In this document: one piece after another, positions 1 to 12,690 of the stretch
Layout: each line of letters starts with the position of its first letter
Numbering within the stretch: position 1 is the first letter of the stretch
Assembly (NCBI GenBank): GCA_000149265.1
Contig: CH003229.1
Coordinates: forward strand, 699,145 to 763,144
Reading direction: 5' to 3'
Origin: Ciona savignyi
Taxonomy: Eukaryota; Chordata; Ascidiacea; Phlebobranchia; Cionidae
DNA length: 64,000 bases
Notes under the pieces: model-generated
Seen by the model: the letters and a program-made list of their open reading frames with translations, nothing else
The model's database searches: none
What the model was told of the DNA's origin: nothing
Made by a program: the position numbers and the translations under genes

Positions 1-134
1 TTAATTTAATAATCTTACTATAACACAAATGTATAATTGGTCATTCCACATTAAATAATTAATTCATGGTTATAGAATACCCATGACAGAAATCTACATT
101 AAAATATTTAACTATGGTTATCATTTTTTTATAC

Positions 135-137
<3 letters not shown>

Positions 138-194
<57 letters not shown>

Positions 195-215
195 ATATAT
201 ATACATATATATATA
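138..215. repeat. (TA)n microsatellite
   Basis: An alternating TA tract of more than 50 bases, fading into imperfect TA-rich sequence. Confidence 0.95.
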
Positions 216-1884
216 AGATATAACGTTCTTAATTGAAAAACAAGAGCACATAATTACCATTATAACCGAAAAATAATTACCTTTTCGCCTTTGCTTTGAT
301 GGTAGGTCTGTGGAAATTTGAGGTTAATAGGTTAATTTTATAAAAGTTATTAAGGGTTAATTATGGTTATTTAAAAAAACTTATGCCAATCACTGCAATG
401 TCATGTTTGGCGTTATTTATAAATCGCGTGAGACATCTGTAGCAAATTCGCCATCGTTAATGTTCGCGCTCACCGATTTGGTTTACTGACGTCACTTGTA
501 TGTAAGCTGGCTTTAACCCCTACCACATATGACCTAAAATGTTTCAGCACAAATTTATCTTTCTCCTGATGATGAGATCGTGTCTTTGCAATATCGCCAG
601 AATTAGTTAAAATTTGTTCGTCTTACTGTTTGAAGTCATACCGAATTTCTGTTAGCTAGGGAGTCGTCGGGCAAAAAAGTGCTAAACAATAGGCAAATAT
701 AACACTTAATTTGACGAAACCCTACATAGAAATTATGGCTATAATATCATTTATTCCTATTGCTTCCTATCCAGATACCTTTCGAAGTGCGAATAAGATG
801 CATACTGCTTTAGTGTTGTACAAGCAATTTATCTACTGGGTTCAGGCAATGTCCCCAAATTGCCATGCCAAAGTTTACATCTTTATTTCAATGAATCTCA
901 GTAACAGTAGACTTACCATGATAATACTTGGTCCAACAAAATTCACAGTATAATGGAGTAAGTGCACAGTAGCAAACTAAAATTCAAAAAAATATTAAAA
1001 CTTAATTATTTTTGATAACTTTCAGTTTATATTTAGACATTTATATAAATAGTTAACGCTGGTGCTGGATTAGTCATAAAATCGCTTACAGTTACAAGTT
1101 TACTGGTATATGCATTTCGTGCATATATGTCACAGGAAGTAGAGATATTATTTCAGAAACAACTACAAAGCTTGTAATGATGTCATGCCAACACTTGATT
1201 CAAATCGTACTAAGTTTTTAAAATAAGCAACATTGTATAATTGATAAACACCTTCTACAAGGTATTACTATAATGAGGAATACTAACTATGTACTACCTT
1301 AATAATAAACAACACCAAAAATGGTTAACATAAATTTTAGCGTGTGCCCATCCCTTCCTGTACGTCATGATTGAATCTATTTTTAAAGTTCTGTAACTTT
1401 ATCTGAGGTGACCGGCTTGCCCTCTTCGAAGGTTGACAAAGACGCCTTACACCAGTTTTGTAAAATAACTCATTTGAGCTTATTCACACATTTATAAGAC
1501 GTTGAAATTGCAATAATGTCAAAGCACATCTGCACCTAAACTCACCTCGACTCGGACTGGCTGGCTACGAACACCCCTTTTATTATCCAATCAGAAATGA
1601 ATGTAGTGATGTGGTTATATCTCGTGTTAACATACCTGACACTGCGTCAGTTTATATACTTAGGGTGGTATGCAGAAACCTTGCTCAGGATCTCGGGTTA
1701 GTGGACACAAAAAAGGCGGCACAACACGTGGTCCGTGAGAAAAGGATAAGTCAGGAAACAGAAGTTTCCTAAGCCGGATTACAGGCTATGTTAAAAAAAT
1801 AAAGCAAATCTGTATAATGCATACCAAAAGCACATTATATATTACATAATGGCGAAATTGCTACAAGGTTACCGGCTATCAGAT
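216..1884. other. AT-rich stretch without a recognisable gene
   Basis: Only short, uninformative reading frames are present. Near 838-866 it has a fragment resembling a motif (GGTTCAGGCAATG followed by a CCTTGCC-like segment) that recurs near 53420, 56045 and 58190, so at least that part is interspersed repeat. Confidence 0.5.
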
Positions 1885-2830
1885 GACCCTTAAAAGCAAA
1901 CCAGCATTAGTACAAAACCTTTACCAGAATTGGCACAGAACACCATCCAGTATTACTGCACAACCTCACCCAGTATTGCTGTACAACCTTACTCAGCATT
2001 ACCGTGCAACAACACCCAGTATTACCGTACAACCTTACCCAGTATTGCCGTACAACCTCACCCAGTATTGCCGTACAGCCTAACCCATTATTTCCATACA
2101 ACCTCACTTAGTATTGCCGTACAACCTCACTCAGTATTGTCGTACAACCTCACTCAGTATTGCCGTACAACATCACCCAGTATTGACATGTAACATCACC
2201 CAGTATTAGCGCACAACTTCAAACAGTATTGCCGTACAACATCACACAGTATTGCATTGCAACCTCACCCAGTATTGTCATGCAACCTTACCCAGTATTG
2301 GACACAACATCTACCAGTAATGCCGTGCAACATGATCCAGTATTGCCATACAACTTCACCCAGTATTGCCGTACAACTTCACCCAGTATCGCTGCACAAC
2401 CTTATCCAGTATTGCCTTGCAACCTCATCTAGTATTGCCGTATAACCTCACCAGTATTGCCGTAAAACCTCACCCAGAATTGGACACAAATTTACCCAGT
2501 ATTGCCGTAAAACCTCACCCAGAATTGGACACAAATTCACCCAGTATTACTGAACAACCTCATCCAGTATTGGACACAACTTCACCCATGATTGCCGTAC
2601 AACCTAACCCAGTATTGCCGTGCAACATCACCCTGTATTGGAACACAACCACACCCAGTATTACCGTACAACCTTACCCAGTATTAGTGTATTACCGTAC
2701 AACCTCACCCAATATTGCCGTACAACATCACCCAGTATTGCCGTACAACCTTACCCAGCATTGATGTACAACCTTACCCAGCATTGATGTACAACCTCAC
2801 CCTGTATTGTCATACAACCTCACCCATAGA
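1885..2830. repeat. Minisatellite, about 23-bp unit
   Basis: Roughly forty degenerate copies of a unit that reads approximately CCGTACAACCTCACCCAGTATTG. Variants swap CTCACC for TTACCC or ATCACC, or GCCGTAC for GGACAC. The unit has few stop codons, so long open frames appear on both strands; they are repeat artefacts rather than genes. Confidence 0.95.
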
Positions 2831-3064
2831 GATAACTCTGGCAGAAAGCGTATGAGCACTGTAAAATCAATATAACGCATAACGCTGTAGAAACCATATG
2901 ACTTTTATATAAACAATATAATCATCATCGAAAACTTATAGTAAATTTATAACCCATAAAAAAGCAATGTTATTTTACTTAAAAATATGGCCCCAATATA
3001 AAAACAACCACCATAGAAATCATCTACAAAGAAGGGTTGTTATTAAATTAGGCTGTGATAACTG

Positions 3065-4702
3065 CCAAACAAGGGATATTTTATGTAATCTTTGGCCCCA
3101 CCCAGCGACGAGCCGCATTCTTTTACAATCTTGTTTTCAAACGATATTCCAAAAATAGGAGAAACATAACGATCCCAAAACCCAACAAAATCTCGTTTTA
3201 ACAGCATGTGAAGGTGTCCTTACGCTGGAGTTTAAGCATTTCCCTCCTATCTTACTCAGGACAACCATGAACAGTCTACCGCCAATTAAATGTATTTTCT
3301 TTTTAGTGTCAGCAGAGTTTATACAATAATTTAATAACTTCCGAGTAGACCGGGATATTTTGGTGACAGGATAATCTCTTCGGTCTGTACAGCTTGAATA
3401 GATATTGCCTATTCACCAACTATTTACAGTTTGGGAGGTTAATGTATTCCCTCTAAGGTCCCGGTATTACCAGTGAATAAAAACAATTTAAATATATTTA
3501 GGCATTTTATTTTTGCCTGTAGTTTAAAGTCAAACTAGACGACAATATATATTTTACTTCGTTTTCTGTGTTTGTAGCTTTGTATCATAAATTGGCGGAG
3601 TTGTAATGAGTCAAAATGACGTCAGTAGACATACATATGAAAATCTTTTGGTGATTTTAATCTGTTTGGGAAATACACCTTAAATGTACTGTCAACCGAT
3701 TGTATTGTATTTAATATACGGCTTCCTTTTTTGAACAGTTATTCATTTAAGTTTCACAATCGTTGTTAAACAAACTACAACAAACTGAAATTTACCTCGT
3801 CGAAACTTGGAAATGGTACAACATACCGGTCATTTAACTTAAATTAGCATTGCGTAGTTGGATGGACTTGATTGAAATGATGATCGCTTGGTGGGTTAGT
3901 GCGTTGCCATTTAGCCAAAACGCGGTTTTTTTAAAGGTCCTGTTTCGCGTTTTTATCGCGAAAACAAAAAAAATAAACTAAACTTAGAAACTATGCCCTT
4001 GAGCACGCATTTTCACCAGAAGCCATTCGAATGGCAATAAACTGACATGCCGTTTAACTGAATATGTATAGAACAGTCTTAAAATCATCTCGTGATAAAA
4101 AAAACATAGTTTGTAAATATAAAATGTGATAATTATCCACAGCAGACGTATCATAAGAAGTGGTTTGTTTTGACGGAAACGTTTGAAATGCCACATGCCG
4201 GTATAAGCGGAAATCTGTTCTTTGCTCTGATAGATATGTATATACAGTGATTGGATACTGACATAAGTTATTTTAAATCCCAACTAAAAGATTATCATCG
4301 TATTTAAAGATAGTTTGTTCGCATGTAAAATACGTAGCACAAGTTGTAGTTTACAATGCACTACAACAGCATATACAGCCTTTTGGCCAACTGAATAATT
4401 TAAACATTAATTTATAACCTTTAAAATTAAAATTACACGTTTAGAACTATCAATTTGTATAATCTGACATTGCCTGGCTATTTGTTTAAAGTTAAAGTGT
4501 CTTGTATGTAACAAAATACTTACATACGGCATAAGAGTAGTTGTTATCACGTTTATTTGTATACCAGATTAGCGTGGATCAATACCGTTATTGTGGCGAT
4601 CATTCCAACAAACAATCCCAATGTGCTTTCCAAACGCCACATGTAGTGTTGTGATTAGTTCTGGTTAGATATAATAAGAGTTGAAGTGGGATTATTTAGC
4701 AG
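3065..4702. repeat. Left arm of a large inverted repeat around peptide gene 1
   Basis: Three blocks match the reverse complement of the right arm: about 3065-3490, a short block near 3725-3760, and 4430-4702. The stretches between, about 3500-3720 and 3770-4425, have no counterpart on the right. The inner block (4560-4702) is nearly identical to 5901-6020 reversed. It also keeps one intact GATC at about 4576, the pre-insertion version of the site where an LTR element sits in the right arm. No gene is seen in the arm. Confidence 0.85.
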
Positions 4703-4940
4703 TTTCTGTTCTTTCACATTTTCCTCAATTCAGTGTTTGCAAGAAAGCTTTCATCAGTAAACTTTTGATGCATTAGAAAAAATGTCCTTCTTCATCACGT
4801 AAATTCCCAAGTAATTGTTTTCCTCATTTTACCGCGAAGTCGATTTTCTCTTCGAAGAAAGTCTGTTTTACCCGATTTGAGGTGCTTAAATACGCAGCGA
4901 GGCAGATAGGTTTTCATCATACTAGATATACATCTACAAT

Positions 4941-5480
4941 ATGCAGTGCAAAGTTGTCTTTCTCCTCGTTCTTCTGGTGCAGCAGTTGGCACAGTCCGAT
5001 GCCGGAGTAGGACTCGCGGTCGCGGCTGGATCAGCTTTGTTGCCCCATATCATTTCAGGAGGCGCCCCACCCGGCGCAAGCCCCTGGTCACCGTGGAAGA
5101 AGTGGAACCAACAAGCACCAAAAGAATTTAGCTTGGGTAATTATGTGCCGTGTTTTAACTTCTCTTAAACCGCATCTACTCGATCTTTAACCGAAAGATG
5201 TTGAAACCAGTTGGTAAAACTAATTTATTGTGTAATTGAAGGCAAGGCATTGCCTGAACCTAGGGATTACCGTGTACTAAACTAGAGAAACATCTTAATC
5301 ATATACAACACACTGCAATAGCCCCGATAATCCGTCAGTGGGTGCGAGTTATATGATAACTCGTGCGATTTACTCTATTATGTTTTCGGTTTCGCTAAGT
5401 TAAAACATGAATAACGTTTTGTATTTACAGAAGACATGCTGGAAATGGCAGCAATTCAATCTATCTTACAAGATGAATAA
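4941..5480 (+). CDS. Secreted antimicrobial-peptide-like precursor (peptide gene 1)
   Basis: Two exons, 4941-5136 and 5431-5480, encode 81 residues. Exon 1 ends TTG-G before a GTAATT donor. Exon 2 follows a TTTACAG acceptor, and the phase-1 junction makes a Glu codon. Residues 1-21 are a signal peptide (MQCKVVFLLVLLVQQLAQ..., probable cleavage after DA). The mature part starts with a Gly/Ala-rich amphipathic stretch (GVGLAVAAGSALLPHII), then a Pro/Trp/Lys segment (SPWSPWKKW). Exon 2 supplies an acidic tail (EDMLEMAAIQSILQDE). AATAAA signals lie just after 5570. Signal, cationic or hydrophobic core and anionic C-terminal extension is the layout of known Ciona haemocyte antimicrobial precursors; membership is inferred from architecture. 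A weak TATA-like TTAAATAC lies about 50 bases upstream. The gene fills the spacer of an inverted repeat and shares its intron position with the genes at 14781 and 16468. Confidence 0.8.
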
Positions 5481-6020
5481 TAACTCTTGCTTGTTAAGTC
5501 AATTGCGCCCTTGTATGGAACTTTGTAAGGCTATGTTTTCGTGACCAAGACTTATGTATTTCCTTACTTGCAGCAATAATAAAATAAATACGACAAGGAT
5601 GTTTTTTGTTTATTGCGCTGATTCTTCATTATTCGCTCGTTTTTGTCTGCTGGCACAGTTGTGAAAAATAAGGACAAGTTATTTACATATGTCTATTGCA
5701 ACGTTTCACGTTTTATTGAGGAGTGTTGACCCTCTGTGGGCGCACTTTTGGCGTTATGGATGAACGCTCTGTGTTGCTCGCGTGGCTCGACTGTGCGTCT
5801 GCGATAATACTCCGATCCGACTTCAAGATCGAGTCCACGCTCGTTGAAAGTTGGTTAGGTTATTGTCAAACGTTGTCAATATTACACACGAATAATTACA
5901 CTGCTAAATAATCCCACTCCAACTCTTATTATATCTAACCAGAACTAATCACAACACTACATGTGGCGTTTGGAAAGCACATTGTTTGTTGGAATGATCG
6001 CCACAATAACGGTATTGATC

Positions 6021-6316
6021 TGTGGTGATCCTATTATTTAGTCCCCTTTATTTATTACGTCACGAAATCAGTCATGCGTGTTATTCTTTGCAATGACTTT
6101 GATTATTTATTTCATTTCAAGTTGACGCTCATGCAGTGAGGTTGTGTTTTATTAAGCTTAGTTTTATATTACGTTTTAAGTTTTACCGTTGGTAATGTGG
6201 TATTAATTCATATGTTTTATATTCTATTTGAATAAGATTTAAGGAGTTGTAAGAACTGGTTTATATGTAAGGCTGCACGGAGATCAAGATCAGCTCGCCA
6301 GTTCGCGACCCATTCA
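6021..6316 (+). repeat. 5' LTR
   Basis: 296 bp, TG...CA termini, almost identical to the 3' copy. Confidence 0.93.
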
Positions 6317-6384
6317 ATGGTGACCCCGACCACGTGGTTAACACGTGACCTTTAAATAACCTTGAAATATTCAAGAATCTCAGA

Positions 6385-7119
6385 ATGGTTAGAGGCCAAA
6401 CACCAGTTTCTGGGGCAGGTGCGGAAGCTCGCTCGTGGCCGCATGTTACTCTCCCACAATTTTGGCCAGCAGATCCACAGCTTTGGATCTCTCTAGTAGA
6501 AGCCAACTTTAACATAAGGGGAATAACCGAACAACGAGCAAAATTCGACTACGTCATTGCAGTGCTAGCACCCGAATACGCAGCAGAAGTTCGGGACTTA
6601 ATTATTAATCCCCCAGAGGAATCTCCCTTTGATCGCCTTAAAGAGGAACTGCTGCACAACACCAACAACCAACTTATCAACCAACAACCAACTTATCAAC
6701 CAACAACCAACTTATCAACCAACAACCAACTTATCAACCAACAACCAACTTATCAACCAACAACCAACTTATCAACCAACAACCAACTTATCAACCAACA
6801 ACCAACTTATCAACCAACAACCAACTTATCAACCAACAACCAACTTATCAACCAACAACCAACTTATCAACCAACAACCAACTTATCAACCAACAACCAA
6901 CTTAACAACCAACTTATCAACCAACAACATACTCAACCCACCTATCAACCAACAACATATTCAACCCACCTATCAATCAACAACATATTCAACCCACTTA
7001 TCAACCAACAACACAATCAACACACTTATCAACCAACAACACAATCAACACACCACCGACACAACCTTACAAAACCCGATCCGTACAGTAAATTTTCCAT
7101 CACGTTATGCAGATTATGA
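6385..7119 (+). pseudogene. Truncated gag of a gypsy-type LTR element
   Basis: The first ~80 residues look like the conserved N-terminal gag segment of many Ty3/gypsy elements (LPQFWPADPQLWISLVEANF, then an RGIT.QR.KFDYV-like stretch and an EVRDLI motif). The frame then runs into a Asn/Gln/Thr/Pro-rich tract translated from the 19-bp minisatellite, and no capsid C-terminus or zinc knuckle follows. This is a gag stub, not a full structural protein. Confidence 0.85.
6657..7060. repeat. 19-bp minisatellite inside the LTR element
   Basis: Tandem copies of CAACTTATCAACCAACAAC, regular to about 6920 and then degenerate. Because 19 is not a multiple of three and the unit lacks stops in any forward frame, translation gives a 19-residue super-repeat. 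Confidence 0.95.
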
Positions 7120-7180
7120 TTGCTCGTGAATTGTTTTGTACCAATTTTTAATCGTTTCGTACCTCACTGGAGGGGAGTCC

Positions 7181-7476
7181 TGTGGTGATCCTATTATTTA
7201 GTCCCCTTTATTTATTACGTCACGAAATCAGTCATGCGTGTTATTCTTTGCAATGACTTTGATTATTTATTTCATTTCAAGTTGACGCTCATGCAGTGAG
7301 GTTGTGTTTTATTAAGCTTAGTTTTATATTACGTTTTAAGTTTTACCGTTGGTAATGTGGTATTAATTCATATGTTTTATATTCTATTTGAATAAGATTT
7401 AAGGAGTTGTAAGAACTGGTTTATATGTAAGGCTGCACGGAGATCAAGATCAGCTCGCCAGTTCGCGACCCCTTCA
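7181..7476 (+). repeat. 3' LTR
   Basis: 296 bp, preceded by a polypurine tract and followed by the GATC duplication. Confidence 0.93.
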
Positions 7477-7751
7477 GATCCACGCTAATCTGGTATACAA
7501 ATAAACGTGATAACAACTACTCTTATGCCGTATGTAAGTATTTTGCTACATACAAGACACTTTAACTTTAAACAAATAGCCAGGCAATGACAGATTATAC
7601 ATAATGATAATTCCAAACGTGTAATTTTAAAATTCCAAACGTGTAAATTTAAAACCTCAAATGAATAACTGTTTAAAAAAGGAAGGTAATACCGGGACCT
7701 TAGAGGGAATACATTAACCTTTTAAGCTTTAGATAGTTGATAAATCGGCAA

Positions 7752-10581
7752 TATCCTTTCAAGCTGTACAGACCGAAGACATTATCCTGTCACCAAAATA
7801 TCCCGGTCTACACGGAAGTTATTAAATTATTGTATAAACTCTGCTGACACTAAAAAGAAAATGAATTTATTTGGCGGTATAGACTGTTCATAGGACAACC
7901 ACTTTCATCGGTTAAATTTCTGACTGAGTAAGATACGGGGGAAATGCTTATCCTCCATCCAAAGGACACCTTCACATCTGTTGAAACGAGATTTTGTTGG
8001 GTTTTGGGATCGTTATGTTTAAATTTATTCTATTTTGGAATATCGTTTAAAAACAAAATTGTAAGAGTATGCAGCTTGTCGCTGGGTGGAGCCAAAGATT
8101 ACATTTAAATTTCTCTTGTTATGGGTCCCATTTAAAAAATTGGGACACATATTGTTTTGTTCGTTTTTTTTTCGTTTTTTTTTCGTTTTTTTTTCGTTTT
8201 TTTCTCTTTTGTTTCGTCAAACGCTTGACAGGCATGGGATATCGCCCGACATCTACAAGAAGAAATAATGGAATCGTAATGAAACTATGACATTTGTTAG
8301 AATACATGGTCTAGATGAGCAGAAACCAAAATTTTAGGAGATAAACCCAGGGGAATTCCCCTGGGACGTTAAAAACCAAAACGGTATTTTTGTCTAAAAT
8401 AATACCTTTTTGGGCATAGCGCTTACACGACAGCTCCAATTTGAATCAGATTTGGTGAAATGTAAGTGCATTAGTAACTGATTTAATACTTAGAAGAATA
8501 AAAAAAATACCTAGGGAAATACCTTAAACAATAAGATTTTGTTCTCAAATCATGATTGTGGCAAGCACGCCATGTCGCCCCGACATCTACCAGAAGAAAA
8601 AATGGAATCGCAATCAAACTTTGGTATTTGTTAGACAACATGGTCTAGATATACAGAAACTAAAATTTTGGGTGATAAAAACAGGGAAATTCCCCCTGGG
8701 ACGTTTCAAACCAAAACGATATTTTATTTTTTTTTGATATGCAAAAACTAAAATTTTGGGTGATAAATTCAGGGGAATTCCCCTGTGGACGTTAAAAACC
8801 AAAAACGGTATTTTTTTCTAAAAAAATAGCTTTTTTTGGTCATAGCGCTTGTACGGCTGCTCCAATTTGAATCAGATTTTCTTGGATATAAGTGCATCAG
8901 TCACTAATTTAACACTTAGAAGAAATAACAAATTACCTAGGGAAATACCTTAAAAATTGGAATTTTGTTCTCAAATCATGATTGTGACAGGCATGCCATA
9001 TCGCACTGACATCTCCAACAAGGAGTCGACAAATCAGATTAAAACTTTAAGAATTGTTACATAGCATGACCCACATATGTAAAAACAGAAACCTATCTAC
9101 TAAACCTAGGGGATTCCCTGAAATCATGAAAAACTAAACCGGGCTGTTTTGGCAATTTACCTTCATTATCCTTTCAAGCTGTACAGACCGAAGACATTAT
9201 CCTGTCACCAAAATATCCCGGTCTACACGGAAGTTATTAAATTATTGTATAAACTCTGCTGACACTAAAAAGAAAATGAATTTTATTTGGCGGTATAGAC
9301 TGTTCATAGGACAACCACTTTCAATCGGTTAAATTTCTGACTGAGTAAGATACGGGGGAAATGCTTATCCTCCATCCAAAGGACACCTTCACATCTGTTG
9401 AAACGAGATTTTGTTGGGTTTTGGGATCGTTATGTTTAAATTTATTCTATTTTGGAATATCGTTTAAAAACAAAATTGTAAGAGTATGCAGCTTGTCGCT
9501 GGGTGGAGCCAAAGATTACATTTAAATTTCTCTTGTTATGGGTCCCATTTAAAAAATTGGGACACATATTGTTTTGTTCGTTTTTTTTTCGTTTTTTTTT
9601 CGTTTTTTTTTCGTTTTTTTCTCTTTTGTTTCGTCAAACGCTTGACAGGCATGGGATATCGCCCGACATCTACAAGAAGAAATAATGGAATCGTAATGAA
9701 ACTATGACATTTGTTAGAATACATGGTCTAGATGAGCAGAAACCAAAATTTTAGGAGATAAACCCAGGGGAATTCCCCTGGGACGTTAAAAACCAAAACG
9801 GTATTTTTGTCTAAAATAATACCTTTTTGGGCATAGCGCTTACACGACAGCTCCAATTTGAATCAGATTTGGTGAAATGTAAGTGCATTAGTAACTGATT
9901 TAATACTTAGAAGAATAAAAAAAATACCTAGGGAAATACCTTAAACAATAAGATTTTGTTCTCAAATCATGATTGTGGCAAGCACGCCATGTCGCCCCGA
10001 CATCTACCAGAAGAAAAAATGGAATCGCAATCAAACTTTGGTATTTGTTAGACAACATGGTCTAGATATACAGAAACTAAAATTTTGGGTGATAAAAACA
10101 GGGAAATTCCCCTGGGACGTTTCAAACCAAAACGATATTTTATTTTTTTTTGATATGCAAAAACTAAAATTTTGGGTGATAAATTCAGGGGGAATTCCCC
10201 TGGGACGTTAAAAACCAAAACGGTATTTTTTTCTAAAAAAATAGCTTTTTTTGGTCATAGCGCTTGTACGGCTGCTCCAATTTGAATCAGATTTTCTTGG
10301 ATATAAGTGCATCAGTCACTAATTTAACACTTAGAAGAAATAACAAATTACCTAGGGAAATACCTTAAAAATTGAATTTTGTTCTCAAATCATGATTGTG
10401 ACAGGCATGCCATATCGCACTGACATCTCCAACAAGGAGTCGACAAATCAGATTAAAACTTTAAGAATTGTTACATAGCATGACCCACATATGTAAAAAC
10501 AGAAACCTATCTACTAAACCTAGGGGATTCCCTGAAATCATGAAAAACTAAACCGGGCTGTTTTGGCAATTTACCTTCATT
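7752..10581. repeat. Tandem duplication of a ~1415-bp segment
   Basis: 7752-9166 and 9167-10581 are almost identical. They differ by a few single-base indels, for example in the T-run after AATGAATT and near the AATTCCCC palindrome. Each copy contains the outer end of the inverted-repeat arm and several units of the palindrome-bearing repeat family. Reading frames within are duplicated too and have no protein signature. Confidence 0.93.
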
Positions 10582-10860
10582 TCCCTTCAGCGCTTGAAAA
10601 AAGGGTTTAATTTAAAACATTTGTGGTGAAAATGTTCGTAAATTTAAGACGTTTATTCTTTATTTAACTACACATGGAAAAGAAGTTTGGTTGGTTAATT
10701 ATGGGACCCTATTATGCTTGCAGAAACAAACTACATACTCAGTGTATAAAATACAAGTTGTGGTTAGGGACCATGTAGCATGAATATATGGCATACAACA
10801 TGTGGTTTACAAATAGTGGTGGTTAAATACGTGTTTGACACTCTCTAGTTTGCTGTTATA
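8125..10860. mobile_element. Palindrome-bearing repeat element, copy 1 (unclassified)
   Basis: It begins near a GGGTCCCATTT motif and contains ~340-bp internal units. Each unit has GACATCTACCAGAAG-like sequence, a CAGGGGAATTCCCCTG palindrome, and GGCATAGCGCTTG. It ends around a GGACC-rich stretch and GACACTCTCTAG at ~10850. Two other copies lie at 11870-12690 and 60713-63084. No coding capacity is seen; it looks like a non-autonomous element with internal tandem repeats. Confidence 0.75.
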
Positions 10861-11869
10861 TTTGAACGTTATATTTGATTAGCTCTTTCTCCGGCATTTT
10901 TTATGGATCAAAGAGATCCAGCTAATTAATTACCCGTATTATGTGTCCTTCCTATCAAAAAGGACTTCTACTATGCACCGTTAATTCATAGTTGGGTAAT
11001 TAGTGTTTGAGGGGAACCTAATAAGTATTTCAAGAGGATGTGAAATTATTCAAGGATCAAACCCTAAATATAAGGTTTTGTTTGGGTGTTAGGACAATAA
11101 AACCCTGTGAATTTATTTAATTAAAAAAAGAGGAACGGACAAATAGCAATACGTATCCCGTTTTCAAAGGGGTCGAGTCATAACTTGTAATGGAGGCCAC
11201 TACGGCCAAAAATTTCTCAAGTTTAAATTTTGACAAATAATCTGAGCGTAATGACCCACAATCACTTCGCAACGGTATTTGGCAGTTACTTTGGTTTTAA
11301 TCGATGTCTTCGAATCAGGTTACCACTTTTGACAATTTTACCTTAATTAAGCAGCCAGTATTTCACGTGTGTAGGAAATTTTCTGCAATAAAACCTGAAC
11401 TTCAGGTTTCACACCATATGTTTGATAAAAAATATACTTTCCTCATTTGTGTATATATATATATGTATAAAATGTAATGTAGAATGTAAATTAAAAATAT
11501 TAGTGGTTAACACTTGACGTTTTTGTGTTTATTTTCTTTTAATTTTCGTAGTACCAGGCCTGTCCGTTATTTTCTATAGAAATGCCACGCAGGTTTTACA
11601 CGTTAACCCAACTCGGATATATTTGTTTGCATAGAAAAAGACAATATAATGCCGTTCAGCATAAATTTCAAAGCTGCTAAAAGAATTGTGGCGAAAAAGT
11701 ATTAATTTAACAAAGCTCTTTTTTAAAAAGTTGTGTGTTTGAAACCACGGAGTGTCAATCATGTTTACCATACCACTATTTAACAAAACCATTTTGACTG
11801 TATGCTATGTTACTGCATGCATAAACTTCCCTGGATATACCCAATCACCCTTGGCATATCTAAAAAATG
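10861..11869. other. No gene recognised
   Basis: AT-rich sequence with a short (TA)n near 11453-11464. No splice-supported coding segment and no repeat shared with the rest of the window was noticed. Confidence 0.4.
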
Positions 11870-12690
11870 GTATATTTTTCTTTTTTTTTCGTTCAACGGT
11901 TGACAGGCATAGCTTGTGGCTCTAACTTCTACCAGAAGGTGTAATGGAATCGTAATAAAACTTTCATTTGTTAGACAACACGGTCTAGATATGCAGAAAC
12001 CAAATTTTTTTGGGGGAATATACCCAAGGGAATTCCCCTGGGAGGCAAAAAACAAAACGGTATTTTTGTTTAAAAAAATAGCTTTTTTGGGCATAGCGCT
12101 CGAACCGCTACTCTAATTTTAATTAGATTTGGTAAAATGTAAGTTCATTAGCCACTGATGTAACACTTAAAAGAATTAAAAAAATCAATTAGGAAAATAA
12201 CCTAAAAATAAGATTTTGTTTTCAAATCATGATTGTGACAGGCATGGCTTGTGGCTCCGACATCTACAAAAAGGGTAATGAAATCGCAGTTAAACTTTGT
12301 CATTAGTTAGACAGCATGGTCTAGATATGCAGAAACCAAAATTTTAGGTAATATCCCAGGGAAATTCCCCTAGGAGGAGAAAAACCAAAACGGTATATTT
12401 TTCGCCAAAGCGAAATTAAAACTGTTTGTTAGATAATCTAATCTAACTTTGATAACATAACTTAGATATGTAAAAACAGAAATTAATGAACTAAGCCCAG
12501 CGGAATTCTCCGAAATAATGAAAAACTCAATCGGACTATTTTGGGAATTTACCTTCATTTTACTATAGTGCTTGACAAGAGGCTTAAATGTATAACATTT
12601 GTGGTAAAATGTTCGTAAATCTAACACGCTTATTCTTATTTTAACTACACATGGAAAAGAAGTTAGCTTTATAACATTTCATCACATATG
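11870..12690. mobile_element. Palindrome-bearing repeat element, copy 2 (diverged)
   Basis: Two degenerate ~340-bp units (around 11900 and 12240) with the AATTCCCCTGG or AATTCCCCTAGG palindrome remnant and the GGCATAGCGCT motif, then the same tail (ACATTTGTGGTAAAATGTTCG) as the copies at 10620 and 62335. Confidence 0.75.

Larger units (their letters stand above)
6021..7476 (+). mobile_element. Short non-autonomous LTR retrotransposon (Ty3/gypsy-type gag)
   Basis: Two 296-bp direct repeats (6021-6316 and 7181-7476) start TGTGG and end TTCA. I see a single difference between them, C-A-T versus C-C-T in the last bases. A TGG-initiated primer-binding-site candidate (TGGTGACCCCGACC) follows two bases after the 5' LTR, and a purine-rich tract (GGAGGGGAGTCC) precedes the 3' LTR. 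The flanks carry a 4-bp target duplication GATC. The interior is only 864 bp: a gag N-terminus and a 19-bp minisatellite, with no protease, reverse transcriptase or integrase. It therefore depends on a helper for mobility. Near-identical LTRs imply recent insertion. Confidence 0.93.
5901..8105. repeat. Right arm of the large inverted repeat, split by an LTR element
   Basis: 5901-6020 and 7477-8105 together match the left arm in reverse orientation. The LTR element 6021-7476 interrupts the arm exactly at GATC. Small indels separate the arms, so the duplication is not brand-new. Confidence 0.85.

Noticed and set aside
1883-2764. Several open frames of 60-130 residues on both strands
   Set aside because: They are translations of the 23-bp minisatellite.
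8069-8307. Frames rich in Phe/Arg or Lys
   Set aside because: They come from the (TTTTTTTTCG)n run and are duplicated at 9486 with the surrounding repeat; no signature.
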